A stretch of 64,000 bases of DNA from the NCBI GenBank assembly GCA_017447865.1, contig JAFSMO010000021.1, positions 1 through 64,000 of the forward strand, written 5' to 3'. How positions within the stretch are numbered: the stretch's first letter is position 1; each line of letters starts with the position of its first letter. This document shows positions 18,643-26,608 of the stretch, in pieces. The notes below the pieces were generated by a model. It was not told the origin of the DNA, ran no database searches, and saw only the letters and a program-made list of their open reading frames with translations. The DNA comes from Thermoguttaceae bacterium (lineage in GTDB: Bacteria > Planctomycetota > Planctomycetia > Pirellulales > Thermoguttaceae). A program made the translations under genes and the position numbers.

Positions 18643-19521
18643 TTACTTGATGTCATTTACAAATTCGAAAGTCAAATCTGGTGGAAAAGGTTTCGTACCA
18701 CGTACAGGTTTGACATTTTTTCGGCGCAAATCGATCTCCGCTTCGTATTCAGCAGAATCTCCTGAGGCAAACGAAAACGGATGAAAAAGACGACCAGGCA
18801 GGGACTTCTGAAATGAAGCCTTGTTTTCTCCCAATAAAATCGTCTGCCAACGATTCGTTTTTGCAATCACGAACGCCGGCTGCGGATTTTGACAATAAGG
18901 GCATTTTTCAAAATCGGGACTGTGAAAATAACTCATTTTACAGCTTGGGCACCTGATGGAATTGTCAAACGCGCGCGCAAATTCCAGAGCCCAGAACGCC
19001 ATGGAGGGACGTCTATGAGGTTGAAGACGACCAGCGCCAAACGTTTCCTGAAAAAGGGTACGTAATTGAGAATTAAGGATTAATTGACGCGGCAATCCTC
19101 CGCTAAACTCATTACTGTCGTCATCTTCATCGTCGATATACGGCAGGTAACCCTTGTATGCCTGTTCATCCAAATCAACAGAAGTATCCTGTTCTGAGGG
19201 TTCCGAATCCCAGCCGTTATCTTCTTCATCAGCTTCCAAAACTTTTTTGCCAATGAAGGGATGGCAAAGAGCAAGAATTTGAAAAGCCATGACAGCAAAA
19301 GCCCAGCAATCCGTACGCGGACGCGGTACATCTTTGAGTTGGACGAGTTCCGGCGCTCCAAGGTGAGGAGTGTAAATAATTTGCCCGCCTTTAAGTGATT
19401 CTGAACACAAATTGTCGGCATCAATCAGCCAGCAATCACAGGGAGCGTCTTCTCCAATAAAAACATTAGGTAATCTGTTCTGCAGTATCGGCATTGAATA
19501 CTTCTCGTCCAGTACCCTCAA
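18643..19521 (-). pseudogene. Truncated protein kinase: C-lobe plus zinc ribbon only
   Basis: The reading frame begins at a TTG inside the upstream vWA gene. Kinase similarity starts abruptly at LPNVFIGE, which looks like the end of a catalytic loop (usually HGDxxPxNVFIG), and continues with WLIDADNL (DFG-like), LGAPEL (APE-like) and DCWAFAVMAFQIL. The N-lobe, ATP lysine and catalytic Asp are missing. The C-terminus has an intact zinc ribbon, CPSC...CPYC, and a beta-rich tail, as in the kinases of TerY-P triads. The vWA gene also ends early at the same place, so one deletion probably joined them near 19470-19490. The product cannot phosphorylate, though a C-lobe/zinc-ribbon fragment might still bind partners. 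It may instead be a sequencing or assembly deletion. Confidence 0.65.
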
Positions 19522-20113
19522 TAAATTGGGCTAACATATTACGATCGGCTTCGTCGCTGATAGCCAGTGCCATGCGATCACACTTGGCAGTACGTCCATT
19601 TTGGATGAAATCCGCCAGAGGTCCTTGCCAGCTGTCGTTCGGCATACCATCGGAAACCAGTACGACAAGTGGCCTATACGCACGACTTGGAATCTGATTT
19701 TTATCTTCAATGAGTCCCTTGGCAATTCCTAAGCCTCTTCCCAATGGAGTATCGCCACTCGCCTGCAAATCAGCAAACCCAACATTACTTGCAGAAGTTG
19801 GAGGTATCACCATACGCGTATCTGCTCCAAAAGTGATGATCGAAACAAGAATTTCTGTTGAATCCCGTTCAAATCTGGAAAACGTATTGAGCATTTTCTT
19901 CACCGAACTATTCAGGGAAGCAATGCGAGTAATCCCTCCTTCAACAAATCTCACTTGCTGACCATCAACAAAGCCAGTCTGCCCGGTATCACGAACGTCA
20001 TTTGGATTTGTTACGATATTCATGCTGCCGCTAGTGTCCAGTAAAAGAATCACTGGTAGTGGCTTGGCTTTTTGTGTAGTAAATTTTGTTGGATCAAATG
20101 TATTTTGGGCCAT
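19466..20113 (-). CDS. TerY-like vWA protein, likely missing its C-terminal tail
   Basis: A 215-residue vWA protein. The start MAQNTFDPTKF (ATG at 20113) is chosen because AAGGAG lies 8 bases upstream; the frame opens 12 codons earlier without a site. MIDAS: Asp26-x-Ser28-x-Ser30 in LLLDTSGSMN, the threonine in GDTPLGRG, and the Asp in VSDGMPND. It ends VFNADTAEQIT, where homologues as I recall them continue with a helix of about 20 residues, and its last 56 bases overlap the kinase remnant in another frame. Order radical SAM-vWA-kinase places it at the head of the minus operon. It is closer to classical TerY than the two vWA copies of the plus operon (impression from motif spacing). Confidence 0.8.
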   Translation of the reverse strand: MAQNTFDPTKFTTQKAKPLPVILLLDTSGSMNIVTNPNDVRDTGQTGFVDGQQVRFVEGGITRIASLNSSVKKMLNTFSRFERDSTEILVSIITFGADTRMVIPPTSASNVGFADLQASGDTPLGRGLGIAKGLIEDKNQIPSRAYRPLVVLVSDGMPNDSWQGPLADFIQNGRTAKCDRMALAISDEADRNMLAQFIEGTGREVFNADTAEQIT

Positions 20114-20155
20114 GAGTATCTCCTTTTCATAGGTTAAACAATGAAACAATACATC

Positions 20156-20704
20156 CTAAAACGTTTGCCATGGAAAGCCATTAGACTGTATCGTACCATC
20201 TAAATTGATCCGCAACTCGAATCCATGGGCAAAACGTTGGTCGTATTCAATTCCCTTTTTGTAAAAATCCGTTAAGAAATAAAAACGTTGGTTCGCAGAT
20301 CCAACCCAGTTACGTTTTTCTTCCATCATGGACTGGTCAAAGGCTCCATCTACCAGCAAGTCTGTATATTTTAAAAGTTCATCTGAAAAAGGAATCCTTT
20401 CCTTTGTCAGTTCCTCCAGCTTATAACCGGTAAATGTCATTACAGACAGGCCTTTTTCCCGGCAAAACATCGCAATTTCCGAAAGACCCCTGGCTTGAAG
20501 CATTGGCTCACCGCCGAGAAATGTAATGCCTTCTATGCCATTCTTTCTCTTTGAATCTTCCACGAGTGTACAAATCTGCGATGATTCCAGAATCACCCTG
20601 GGAATAAAATCAAAAAGTTGTGGATTACAGCACCCGGGACATCGCCGAAAGCACCCTTGGACCCAAAGAGCAAAACGCTTACCGGGGCCTTCGACTTCAG
20701 CCAT
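20156..20704 (-). CDS. Radical SAM activase-like protein (NrdG-like, 4Fe-4S)
   Basis: A 182-residue protein with the radical SAM CX3CX2C motif (Cys18, Cys22, Cys25 in WVQGCFRRCPGC) and the GGEP motif in FLGGEPMLQ near residue 63. Size and motif spacing match the single-cluster activase group (NrdG, pyruvate-formate-lyase activating enzymes), which use SAM to form a glycyl or substrate radical. No glycyl-radical enzyme is visible nearby, so it may modify a protein or nucleotide of this island (inference). Relatives usually have about 10-15 more residues before the EVEGPG segment; here an in-frame TGA lies five codons upstream and no Shine-Dalgarno is obvious, so the 5' end may be trimmed. It starts the minus operon, 42 bases before the vWA start. 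Confidence 0.8.
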   Translation of the reverse strand: MAEVEGPGKRFALWVQGCFRRCPGCCNPQLFDFIPRVILESSQICTLVEDSKRKNGIEGITFLGGEPMLQARGLSEIAMFCREKGLSVMTFTGYKLEELTKERIPFSDELLKYTDLLVDGAFDQSMMEEKRNWVGSANQRFYFLTDFYKKGIEYDQRFAHGFELRINLDGTIQSNGFPWQTF

Positions 20705-20751
20705 ACCGGGCGCTGTTCACAAACAGAGAAATCAGACCAGGACAGGCTCGT

Positions 20752-20934
20752 TTAAGGCATGTATTCGTTGGCATACGCGACGTCCTCTAAGTTAGCTTCA
20801 GATATTCCAGCCGGATTTCTTTCTGGTCCCCCTTTTGACAATTCTCTCTTCAGCTCATTCAAAAATCGATGTGGTCCCAGAAAGGAAACAAGTCCAGAAT
20901 TTGTGCGTCTGTGGAGAGCCGCATCCGGGAACAC
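20752..20934 (-). other. Possible 60-residue ORF or gene remnant
   Basis: A minus-strand frame reading MFPDAALHRRTNSGLVSFLG and ending VAYANEYMP lies just upstream of the radical SAM gene. It has protein-like composition but no ribosome site and no recognised family. The region 20705-21082 is also where base composition changes from AT-rich to GC-rich, so this may be the eroded right edge of the island. Confidence 0.25.
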
Positions 20935-21082
20935 ATCTGAAAAATTATGTCGTTTATTTTAAATCCGGAATTGTCGTGCAATAAAAACCACAGATAGTGC
21001 GTTTTACTTGTTAAAGCTGCTAACAAGTACTTGCGAAAGCCATTTCCATTTATTTCCCCACATTTTTCAAGGAGACGTTTTG

Positions 21083-22045
21083 ATGAAAAAACTGTTTCTG
21101 ATCACTCTGGCTGTTTTGGCGATGCCTTTGGTGTGCGTTGCCGACGAAGCCGCCCCGGCTGCTCAACCCAAACGCGGTGATTTCACCATCTTCAAGTTCG
21201 ACGCCAACAAGGACGGCGTGGTGACGAAGGACGAACTGCCCGCCGACGCCAGGTTCCTCCCGCGTTTGTTTGATCGCATCGACGCAGACAAAGACGGCAA
21301 AGTGACCAAGGCTGAAGCTGACACGTTCAAAGCCGAGGTGCAGAAGAGGATCGAAGCCCGCAAAGCCGCCGCCAAAGACGGTAAGGGGGCCTGCTGCAAA
21401 AAAGCCGATGCCAAGAAGGTAAAGGATCAAAAGGCTCAGAAGGCTAAGGCCCAGAAGGCTAAGGCTCAGAAGGCTAAGGCTCAAAAGGCTAAGGCTCAAA
21501 AGGCTAAGGCCCAGAAAGCCAAAGCCCAGAAGGCTAAGGCTCAGAAGGCCAAAGCCCAGAAAGTAAAGGCACCGAAAGACAAAGGCAAGAAAGCCAAGGC
21601 TCAAAAGGCCAAGGCTCCAAAAGCCGATGCCAAGAAAGTAGATGCTCAGAAAGCAAAGGCTCAAAAAGCAAAGGCTAAGGCTAAAGCGGAAAAAGCCAAA
21701 GCCAAGGCTAAAGCTCAAAAGGCAAAAGCCAAAGCTAAGGCCAAGGCTAAAGCACAGAAAGCCAAAGCTCAAAAAGCAAAAGCTCAGAAGGCCAAAGCTC
21801 AAAAAGCAAAAGCTCAAAAAGCAAAGGCTCAGAAGGCCAAAGCTCAGAAAGTAAAGACGCCGAAAGCCAAGGACAAAAAAGCCAAGGCTCCCAAAGCCAA
21901 GGCTCAAAAAGTAAAGGCGTCGAAAGCCAAGGACAAAAAAGCTAAGGCTCCCAAAGCCAAAGCTCAAAAAGCCAAGGCTCCCAAAGCCAAAGCTCAAAAA
22001 GCCAAGGCCCCCAAAGCCGACGGCAAAAAAGAAAAAGCCAAGTAG
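21083..22045 (+). CDS. Secreted EF-hand protein with lysine-rich AKAQK repeat tail
   Basis: A 320-residue protein read from MKKLFLITL (AAGGAG 7 bases upstream). Residues 1-20 are a signal peptide (LAVLAMPLVCVA). Two EF-hand loops follow, DANKDGVVTKDE and DADKDGKVTKAE, each with the usual calcium ligands. From about residue 112 to the end the protein consists of short repeats AKAQK, AKAPK and AKAK, about 40% lysine, without hydrophobic residues. The mature protein must be extremely basic and extended. It could bind acidic polymers, nucleic acid or the cell surface, with calcium controlling the N-terminal part (inference). Lysine/alanine tails of this kind resemble histone-H1-like proteins, but those are cytoplasmic and lack signal peptides. 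No neighbour shares its transcription; a strong hairpin follows. Confidence 0.85.
   Translation: MKKLFLITLAVLAMPLVCVADEAAPAAQPKRGDFTIFKFDANKDGVVTKDELPADARFLPRLFDRIDADKDGKVTKAEADTFKAEVQKRIEARKAAAKDGKGACCKKADAKKVKDQKAQKAKAQKAKAQKAKAQKAKAQKAKAQKAKAQKAKAQKAKAQKVKAPKDKGKKAKAQKAKAPKADAKKVDAQKAKAQKAKAKAKAEKAKAKAKAQKAKAKAKAKAKAQKAKAQKAKAQKAKAQKAKAQKAKAQKAKAQKVKTPKAKDKKAKAPKAKAQKVKASKAKDKKAKAPKAKAQKAKAPKAKAQKAKAPKADGKKEKAK
21417..22035 (+). repeat. Coding tandem repeat, about 15-base unit
   Basis: The DNA coding for the AKAQK tail is a degenerate tandem array of AAGGCTCAGAAGGCT-like units. Some stretches are nearly identical (21430-21560, 21760-21850) and others have drifted (AAAGCC vs AAGGCT). It is prone to slippage and to assembly collapse, so copy number may differ between strains. 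Confidence 0.85.
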
Positions 22046-22090
22046 CGTTTTCGCTGTTGTAACGCGAAACCCTGTATAGGGCTCAAAGAC

Positions 22091-22158
22091 CAGGTGCAAG
22101 CGAAAAGCCCCCCAATGACATGAATTCCGTTCAGGTGGGGGCTTTTTGCTTGCACCTG
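22091..22158. terminator. Long hairpin, probable terminator or REP-like element
   Basis: A 22-base-pair stem (22091-22112 with 22137-22158) with one G-U pair encloses a 24-base loop that itself contains a GAATTC palindrome. It lies 45 bases after the EF-hand gene. The stem is far longer than a usual terminator and the right arm lacks a clean T-run, so a repeated extragenic element is the alternative. Confidence 0.5.
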
Positions 22159-22310
22159 ATCTGTTTTAATAACAAATTTTCTCAAAATCTTCTCCACTTC
22201 TTTTCCGAGCAAAATCCGGACCCTTGACAACCCGTTTTCTTAATAATATAATGGGCCTTATCATTCATGCAGAGGCCGTTCTGCAAACACGGATTGAAAG
22301 GAAAGGAACA

Positions 22311-23342
22311 ATGGAACTGATCTATACTTGCGAGAAGAGTGAGAAGGAAACGCTGGAACTGGCGATGCGTCCGTTCAAGCGATACTTCCGCACGGTGTTC
22401 GCCATGGCCGCCGTGATGTTTGTCCTGGCGGTGGAGTGCTTCCTGCCGGAGCTGATTGCCGAGGGGGTCGTCCCCAAAAGCGGCATGGACCCTGGTGGAC
22501 TCCTTCTGCTCATTTCGCTGACAATTGTTTGGACCGGCTGGTTTCGCCGCCGTCGCTTCCGTCGCTGTATCATGGACACCTACCGCAAGCGCAAGACGAA
22601 CCTGGCCGAATACCGTCTTTCCGACGAGAGCTTTTACGCCGCCCAAGGCGAGACCAAGGCGACGATGCCGTGGAGCGAGTTCGCGAAGTACCGTATCGAC
22701 CCCGACGCGCTCTACCTGCAATGCAACAACGGCAGTGTGGTCTGCGTCCCCGACTGGGGCGGGCGCGGCGTGGACGAATCGGAACTCGCCGCAACGCTCG
22801 AAAAGGCGGGGCTCAAGCAAATGAATGTGACCAGGGCGCGACGCCTGGCAAATGCCGTGTTATGGGTAACGTTCGCTATCATCGTCTTCGGCGTGGTCAT
22901 AACTATCCACCGCACTTGGGAGACGCTTCGCGAGCACATTGTCAACATCGAACTCAAGCGACAGCTGTATGAACTCGTCTGGGGCGACGGGAGCGAGGAC
23001 GGCAATCCCTATTCGTATTCCCGCTATTGGAAGGAGCGCGGCAATTTCGTTCAGCGTTTTGCCGTCTCGCACTGCAAATTCGGCTTCGGGGAGCGCTGGT
23101 ACATATTCAACGAAGAGGCTGAATACGACAAGGTGGGCCTTGCGGCAACCGAAGGCGATGACGTGTGGTGTGTCTATCTGCCGCTCGGTGCCGTGGTCCA
23201 GTGCACCCCTGAAGAGTTCGAGACGATAAAGGAGGGCGGAACCTTTGGCGATTTTTACCCCGAGTCCCAGCGCGGCAAGTGGCTGGAGCGGGTGCGTCAG
23301 CACGCACAGGAATTGCGCGAAGACATGGACGACGACCAATGA
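22311..23342 (+). CDS. YcxB-like membrane protein
   Basis: A 343-residue protein read from MELIYTCEKSEKETLEL (AAAGGAA 4-10 bases upstream). It has two membrane segments near residues 27-45 and 58-72, a cytoplasmic beta-rich part with MPWSEFAKYRIDPDALYLQ, as in YcxB-type C-terminal domains, then a third membrane segment near 190-208 and a hydrophilic tail with a possible small ligand-binding fold. The YcxB-like call rests on layout and the 'WSEF...Y...DALYL' pattern. It starts a run of four same-strand genes; the next start is 20 bases away. No specific function is known for this family. Confidence 0.5.
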   Translation: MELIYTCEKSEKETLELAMRPFKRYFRTVFAMAAVMFVLAVECFLPELIAEGVVPKSGMDPGGLLLLISLTIVWTGWFRRRRFRRCIMDTYRKRKTNLAEYRLSDESFYAAQGETKATMPWSEFAKYRIDPDALYLQCNNGSVVCVPDWGGRGVDESELAATLEKAGLKQMNVTRARRLANAVLWVTFAIIVFGVVITIHRTWETLREHIVNIELKRQLYELVWGDGSEDGNPYSYSRYWKERGNFVQRFAVSHCKFGFGERWYIFNEEAEYDKVGLAATEGDDVWCVYLPLGAVVQCTPEEFETIKEGGTFGDFYPESQRGKWLERVRQHAQELREDMDDDQ

Positions 23343-23362
23343 CCGGGAAAGGAGTGCTGCCG

Positions 23363-24562
23363 ATGAAGTACCTCTGGAAATACAAGACGCCGGAAGGGTT
23401 TGACGACCTCGTGATGTGCGGGGATGGTGAGGCGCTGACCGGGCTGTGGTTCACGGGTTCACGAAATGCCGAGCGGCGGGGGGAAGGCGCCGAATTGCGC
23501 GATACGCCCGTTTTCCGCGAGACATGCCGCTGGCTGGACGAGTATTTCGCAGGGCGCGACCCCGGCTTTACCCCCAACTATCGCGTGGAAGGCACGACCG
23601 CGTTTCGCAGGGACGTGATCCACGAGCTGCTGCGGATCCCTTATGGCGCCACGGTCTCCTACGGCGATATTGCCCGGGCGATCTCGAAGAAGCACGGCGG
23701 CGCAAAGGTCTCGGCGCGAGCGGTCGGCGGCGCGGTCGGGTGGAATCCGATCGGGATCATCATCCCGTGCCATCGCGTGATCGGCGCAGACAACGGACTC
23801 ACCGGCTATGGCGGCGGCCTCGGCAACAAGATTTCGCTGCTCGCGCACGAAGGGTCGGTCCTGTTTGACATCCGCCTCTCCACACCGAAGGGGAGGAAGG
23901 AAGAAATCGACGGGAAGCTCATTCGGCGGTGCATTCAAACCGTGAACAGAGCCGCCGCGCGGCATGGCCTTGGACGGGCGAAATGTGAGAAGAACGGCGG
24001 CACGACGATCTGGCTTCCCGCCCTTTCGGAGGGCTGCGGCGAGTTTACGGCTCCTTTCATCTTCGACGAGTGCAGCGACGACGACGCCAAGCGGCTGCTA
24101 GAGAGTTTTATTGACTTCCGATCTCTTTACCAATACGATCTCGCGTTTCAGCTTTCGCGCCTGCTGGCGAGGAGGGGGACGCTCGTCAGGGCGCGAATGG
24201 ATCGCATTCTTGCCAGGACCGATTGGAGGTCGGATTGCTCTAACGGGCTTTTGCTGTCGTATCTCGCGTCGATGAAGGGGAGCGATCCGCTCATTTGCCG
24301 ACTTCTGGACGAGGTGGGTGAAGACAACCGGGACGGACTCTTCCTCGCCTGCTGGTTTTCATCAGGGAAGAAGGTCCAGACACGCCTGAAGCGCAAGTTC
24401 GAGGAATGGATCACGAGCGACGCGTCCTGGGGCAGCGGCACGGGCGAGGCGTGGTGGCTTGAAGCCTTCCTTTCGAAATGGACGGCTGAGGGGACTTTCC
24501 CGTATGAAGAACTTCAATCGCTTACGCAGTGGCATCTTCGGCGCCAAATGCCGACGCTGTAG
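23363..24562 (+). CDS. Methylated-DNA-protein cysteine methyltransferase-like with unknown C-terminal domain
   Basis: A 399-residue protein read from MKYLWKYKTP, whose ATG has AAAGGAG 8 bases upstream. Residues 1 to about 165 are an O6-alkylguanine-DNA alkyltransferase (Ogt type): IPYGATVSYGDIA for DNA binding, the reactive Cys136 in IIPCHRVIG, and GYGGGL after it. Such proteins remove alkyl groups from guanine by transferring them to this cysteine. The family is usually 150-175 residues; here a further 230 residues follow. They are mostly helical and charged, contain no motif I know, and might be a substrate adaptor or a fused neighbour. No zinc-finger Ada domain is present. Overlaps nothing and lies between two hypothetical genes. 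Confidence 0.85.
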   Translation: MKYLWKYKTPEGFDDLVMCGDGEALTGLWFTGSRNAERRGEGAELRDTPVFRETCRWLDEYFAGRDPGFTPNYRVEGTTAFRRDVIHELLRIPYGATVSYGDIARAISKKHGGAKVSARAVGGAVGWNPIGIIIPCHRVIGADNGLTGYGGGLGNKISLLAHEGSVLFDIRLSTPKGRKEEIDGKLIRRCIQTVNRAAARHGLGRAKCEKNGGTTIWLPALSEGCGEFTAPFIFDECSDDDAKRLLESFIDFRSLYQYDLAFQLSRLLARRGTLVRARMDRILARTDWRSDCSNGLLLSYLASMKGSDPLICRLLDEVGEDNRDGLFLACWFSSGKKVQTRLKRKFEEWITSDASWGSGTGEAWWLEAFLSKWTAEGTFPYEELQSLTQWHLRRQMPTL

Positions 24563-24601
24563 TTTATGATCCTGACTGCAAAGAATGAAAGGAACGAATC
24601 C

Positions 24602-25456
24602 ATGAATACGTGGATGATTTTTGCGCGGGCCGTCGTGGGAGCCGTGATGGCGGTGATGGCCAGTACGGCATTTGCCGAATGGAACGATGCCCACTGGCAT
24701 ATTCGGGAAGGACATAAAGGGGATTCCGTTGTCGAGATTCTGAACATGAACAAAATGAGTTACCGAGTCTATGCGTTCGATCGCTCATCGGGTGCGCTCA
24801 AGTACATCAAGTTCAACGTGACGGAACCTGAGAAGTTCTATATCAACGGTGAAAGTTCGTTCGCGGTTTCCCTTGGCGGGAAAGAGGCAAAAGCCGAGTT
24901 CGTATCTTTTGACGCCAAAGAACGCGAAATCCCTGGTGATTCGAAAGCCGAGTCCGGGAGAGATGTGCTGGCGGCCGTCGAAAGCCGGTACAGGATCCCC
25001 GAAGCGAATCTCGACGTTTCCATCGTTTATCGTTTCCGCCGCGACAACGAGGTTCGCGTGGACTGCAGCATCGTCTCGAAGGCCCCGTTGCCAGCCGGCT
25101 CGCGTTTCAGCATGGCATACCCCATCAGCCGCGATTACGAGGTCCAGGCCGGGGAAAAAGAAGTGCATACGTTCAGGCTTGCGCGCAGTCAGGATGAAGG
25201 CCGCGCAACGCTCACTTTCTGTGCGCGGACCCGCAGCGGGAACGAGGAACTGCGGCAGGGGCTGATCGACTCGATCTTTTCGCCCGCCCCCAAAGGCAAG
25301 ATGAACGTCACCGTCACTCCCGAAGCCAACAAACTGTCACCGACCCACGACCGATTGCTGCGCCTTTCGTCGCAACTGTGTGAACCGGTCGATCTGCCCG
25401 ACGGGTCATTGCGCTATCCGTTCAACTTCTCCATCCCGCTCATCATGAAGAACTGA
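24602..25456 (+). CDS. Secreted protein of unknown function
   Basis: A 284-residue protein read from MNTWMIFARAVVG, behind AAAGGAA. Residues 1-26 are a signal peptide ending ASTAFA. The mature part is beta-rich with regular charged strands (VYRFRRDNEVRVDCSIVS; HTFRLARSQDEGRATLTF) and no cysteine pairs or catalytic motif I recognise. It starts 39 bases after the alkyltransferase gene and is followed 16 bases later by another unknown, so all three are probably one transcript. An extracytoplasmic binding or structural role is possible, but no function is claimed. Confidence 0.7.
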   Translation: MNTWMIFARAVVGAVMAVMASTAFAEWNDAHWHIREGHKGDSVVEILNMNKMSYRVYAFDRSSGALKYIKFNVTEPEKFYINGESSFAVSLGGKEAKAEFVSFDAKEREIPGDSKAESGRDVLAAVESRYRIPEANLDVSIVYRFRRDNEVRVDCSIVSKAPLPAGSRFSMAYPISRDYEVQAGEKEVHTFRLARSQDEGRATLTFCARTRSGNEELRQGLIDSIFSPAPKGKMNVTVTPEANKLSPTHDRLLRLSSQLCEPVDLPDGSLRYPFNFSIPLIMKN

Positions 25457-25472
25457 CGAAAGGAATACACGG

Positions 25473-26498
25473 ATGATACTGCGCTCACACGTCGCGACCA
25501 GGACGAGGAAGGAGATGCTTGTTACGCTCAGTAATGAGTCTGGATTTTCGCTGTCCGAACACTTTGAACGATTGGCTCATGGCGGGGCGATAAGTTCATT
25601 CGAGCTGGACGGCAACGAGAACGACTATCTCAAAAAAGCGCGAATCGTTCTTGCCGATGGGGTCGAGTGCGAGATAACCATCGTTGTGAACGACGAAAGG
25701 GCGGACATCACGACGCTGCGCTTTGGCGGGTCGGCGGATTTCGGTGCCAACGGCTTCAGGCGATTCGTCGAGACAATCAAGCCTCTCTGGGCGGGGATGA
25801 ACGGCGAAAGCTGCGCCTCTTCGTCGCGTCCCGTCTGCTCCAGCCTTGCGCATATTTCCACAATACCACGCTTTCCGCAGTTCTCGTACTGGAGCCGCCA
25901 TTATGACACTTTGTTTGCAGGGAAGCTGGCGGAGTTGAGCCGGTTCGACTTCTGCCGCGTGCTGGAATGTGCGGACGGTTTATGGATCGAGTTCGAAGCG
26001 GACAGTACCGACGATCTTGACGCGAAGAGCCGCATCGCGGAGAGGTTTCTCCTTTCGGATGACTTATGGGACGGCGGCGCTTGTTGCTCCAGTGCTGTGT
26101 GGCTGGCGTTGCACAACACGCAGAGTCTGGCGGATGCCGCCGCTTGGAAGGAACGATGGCGGAAGGAGCGCGAATCGCTGGCGTCCGAGCGAGAGGAAGA
26201 GATCCTTGCCACCGTGATACAAGCCGTCCGCGAAAGAGGCGTCAAGCGGCGAGAGGGCGACTTGTGCGCCATCGTGTCGTATAATGACGGCAGTGTCGGC
26301 ACTGTCTGGATCGAGACCTCGTTCCAAGGGATGGAAGACTGGGTACGCCGTGCAATGGCGGCGAAACTGGTCGATTGGGGCGTTATACTTTGCGATTTCT
26401 CCGCGGGTCGTGGGAAGTCGCGCGAAGTCACGTTCACGGCAACTGTGTATGATTCTTTGATGAACAAAGTCAGCATGGTAAAGGCAAGTGCCAAATGA
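25473..26498 (+). CDS. Hypothetical cytoplasmic protein
   Basis: A 341-residue protein without signal peptide or membrane segment, behind GAAAGGAA. I do not recognise a family. The middle has an Arg/Glu-rich helix (WKERWRKERESLASEREEE) and the end is beta-rich (REVTFTATVYDSLMNKVSM). The ATG could also be at the MLVTLSNESGF methionine, 14 codons in. It closes the run of four genes that begins with the YcxB-like protein, with a 16-base gap upstream. Confidence 0.65.
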   Translation: MILRSHVATRTRKEMLVTLSNESGFSLSEHFERLAHGGAISSFELDGNENDYLKKARIVLADGVECEITIVVNDERADITTLRFGGSADFGANGFRRFVETIKPLWAGMNGESCASSSRPVCSSLAHISTIPRFPQFSYWSRHYDTLFAGKLAELSRFDFCRVLECADGLWIEFEADSTDDLDAKSRIAERFLLSDDLWDGGACCSSAVWLALHNTQSLADAAAWKERWRKERESLASEREEEILATVIQAVRERGVKRREGDLCAIVSYNDGSVGTVWIETSFQGMEDWVRRAMAAKLVDWGVILCDFSAGRGKSREVTFTATVYDSLMNKVSMVKASAK

Positions 26499-26608
26499 CT
26501 ACACAAACGCGGGATCCCTTTGGGAACGGGGCAATACTGGAAACAAACTACCAACAGATAAACTCCAACGTAAAACAGGAAATGAAATACCACCGGAAGG
26601 AAAAAACC

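Noticed and set aside
21417..22035. Short tandem units resembling a CRISPR array
   Set aside because: Units are contiguous, in frame and coding, without unique spacers.
21050..22099. 349-codon minus-strand frame opposite the lysine-rich gene
   Set aside because: The Leu/Gly/Phe repeats are simply the complement of the AKAQK array; no ribosome site.
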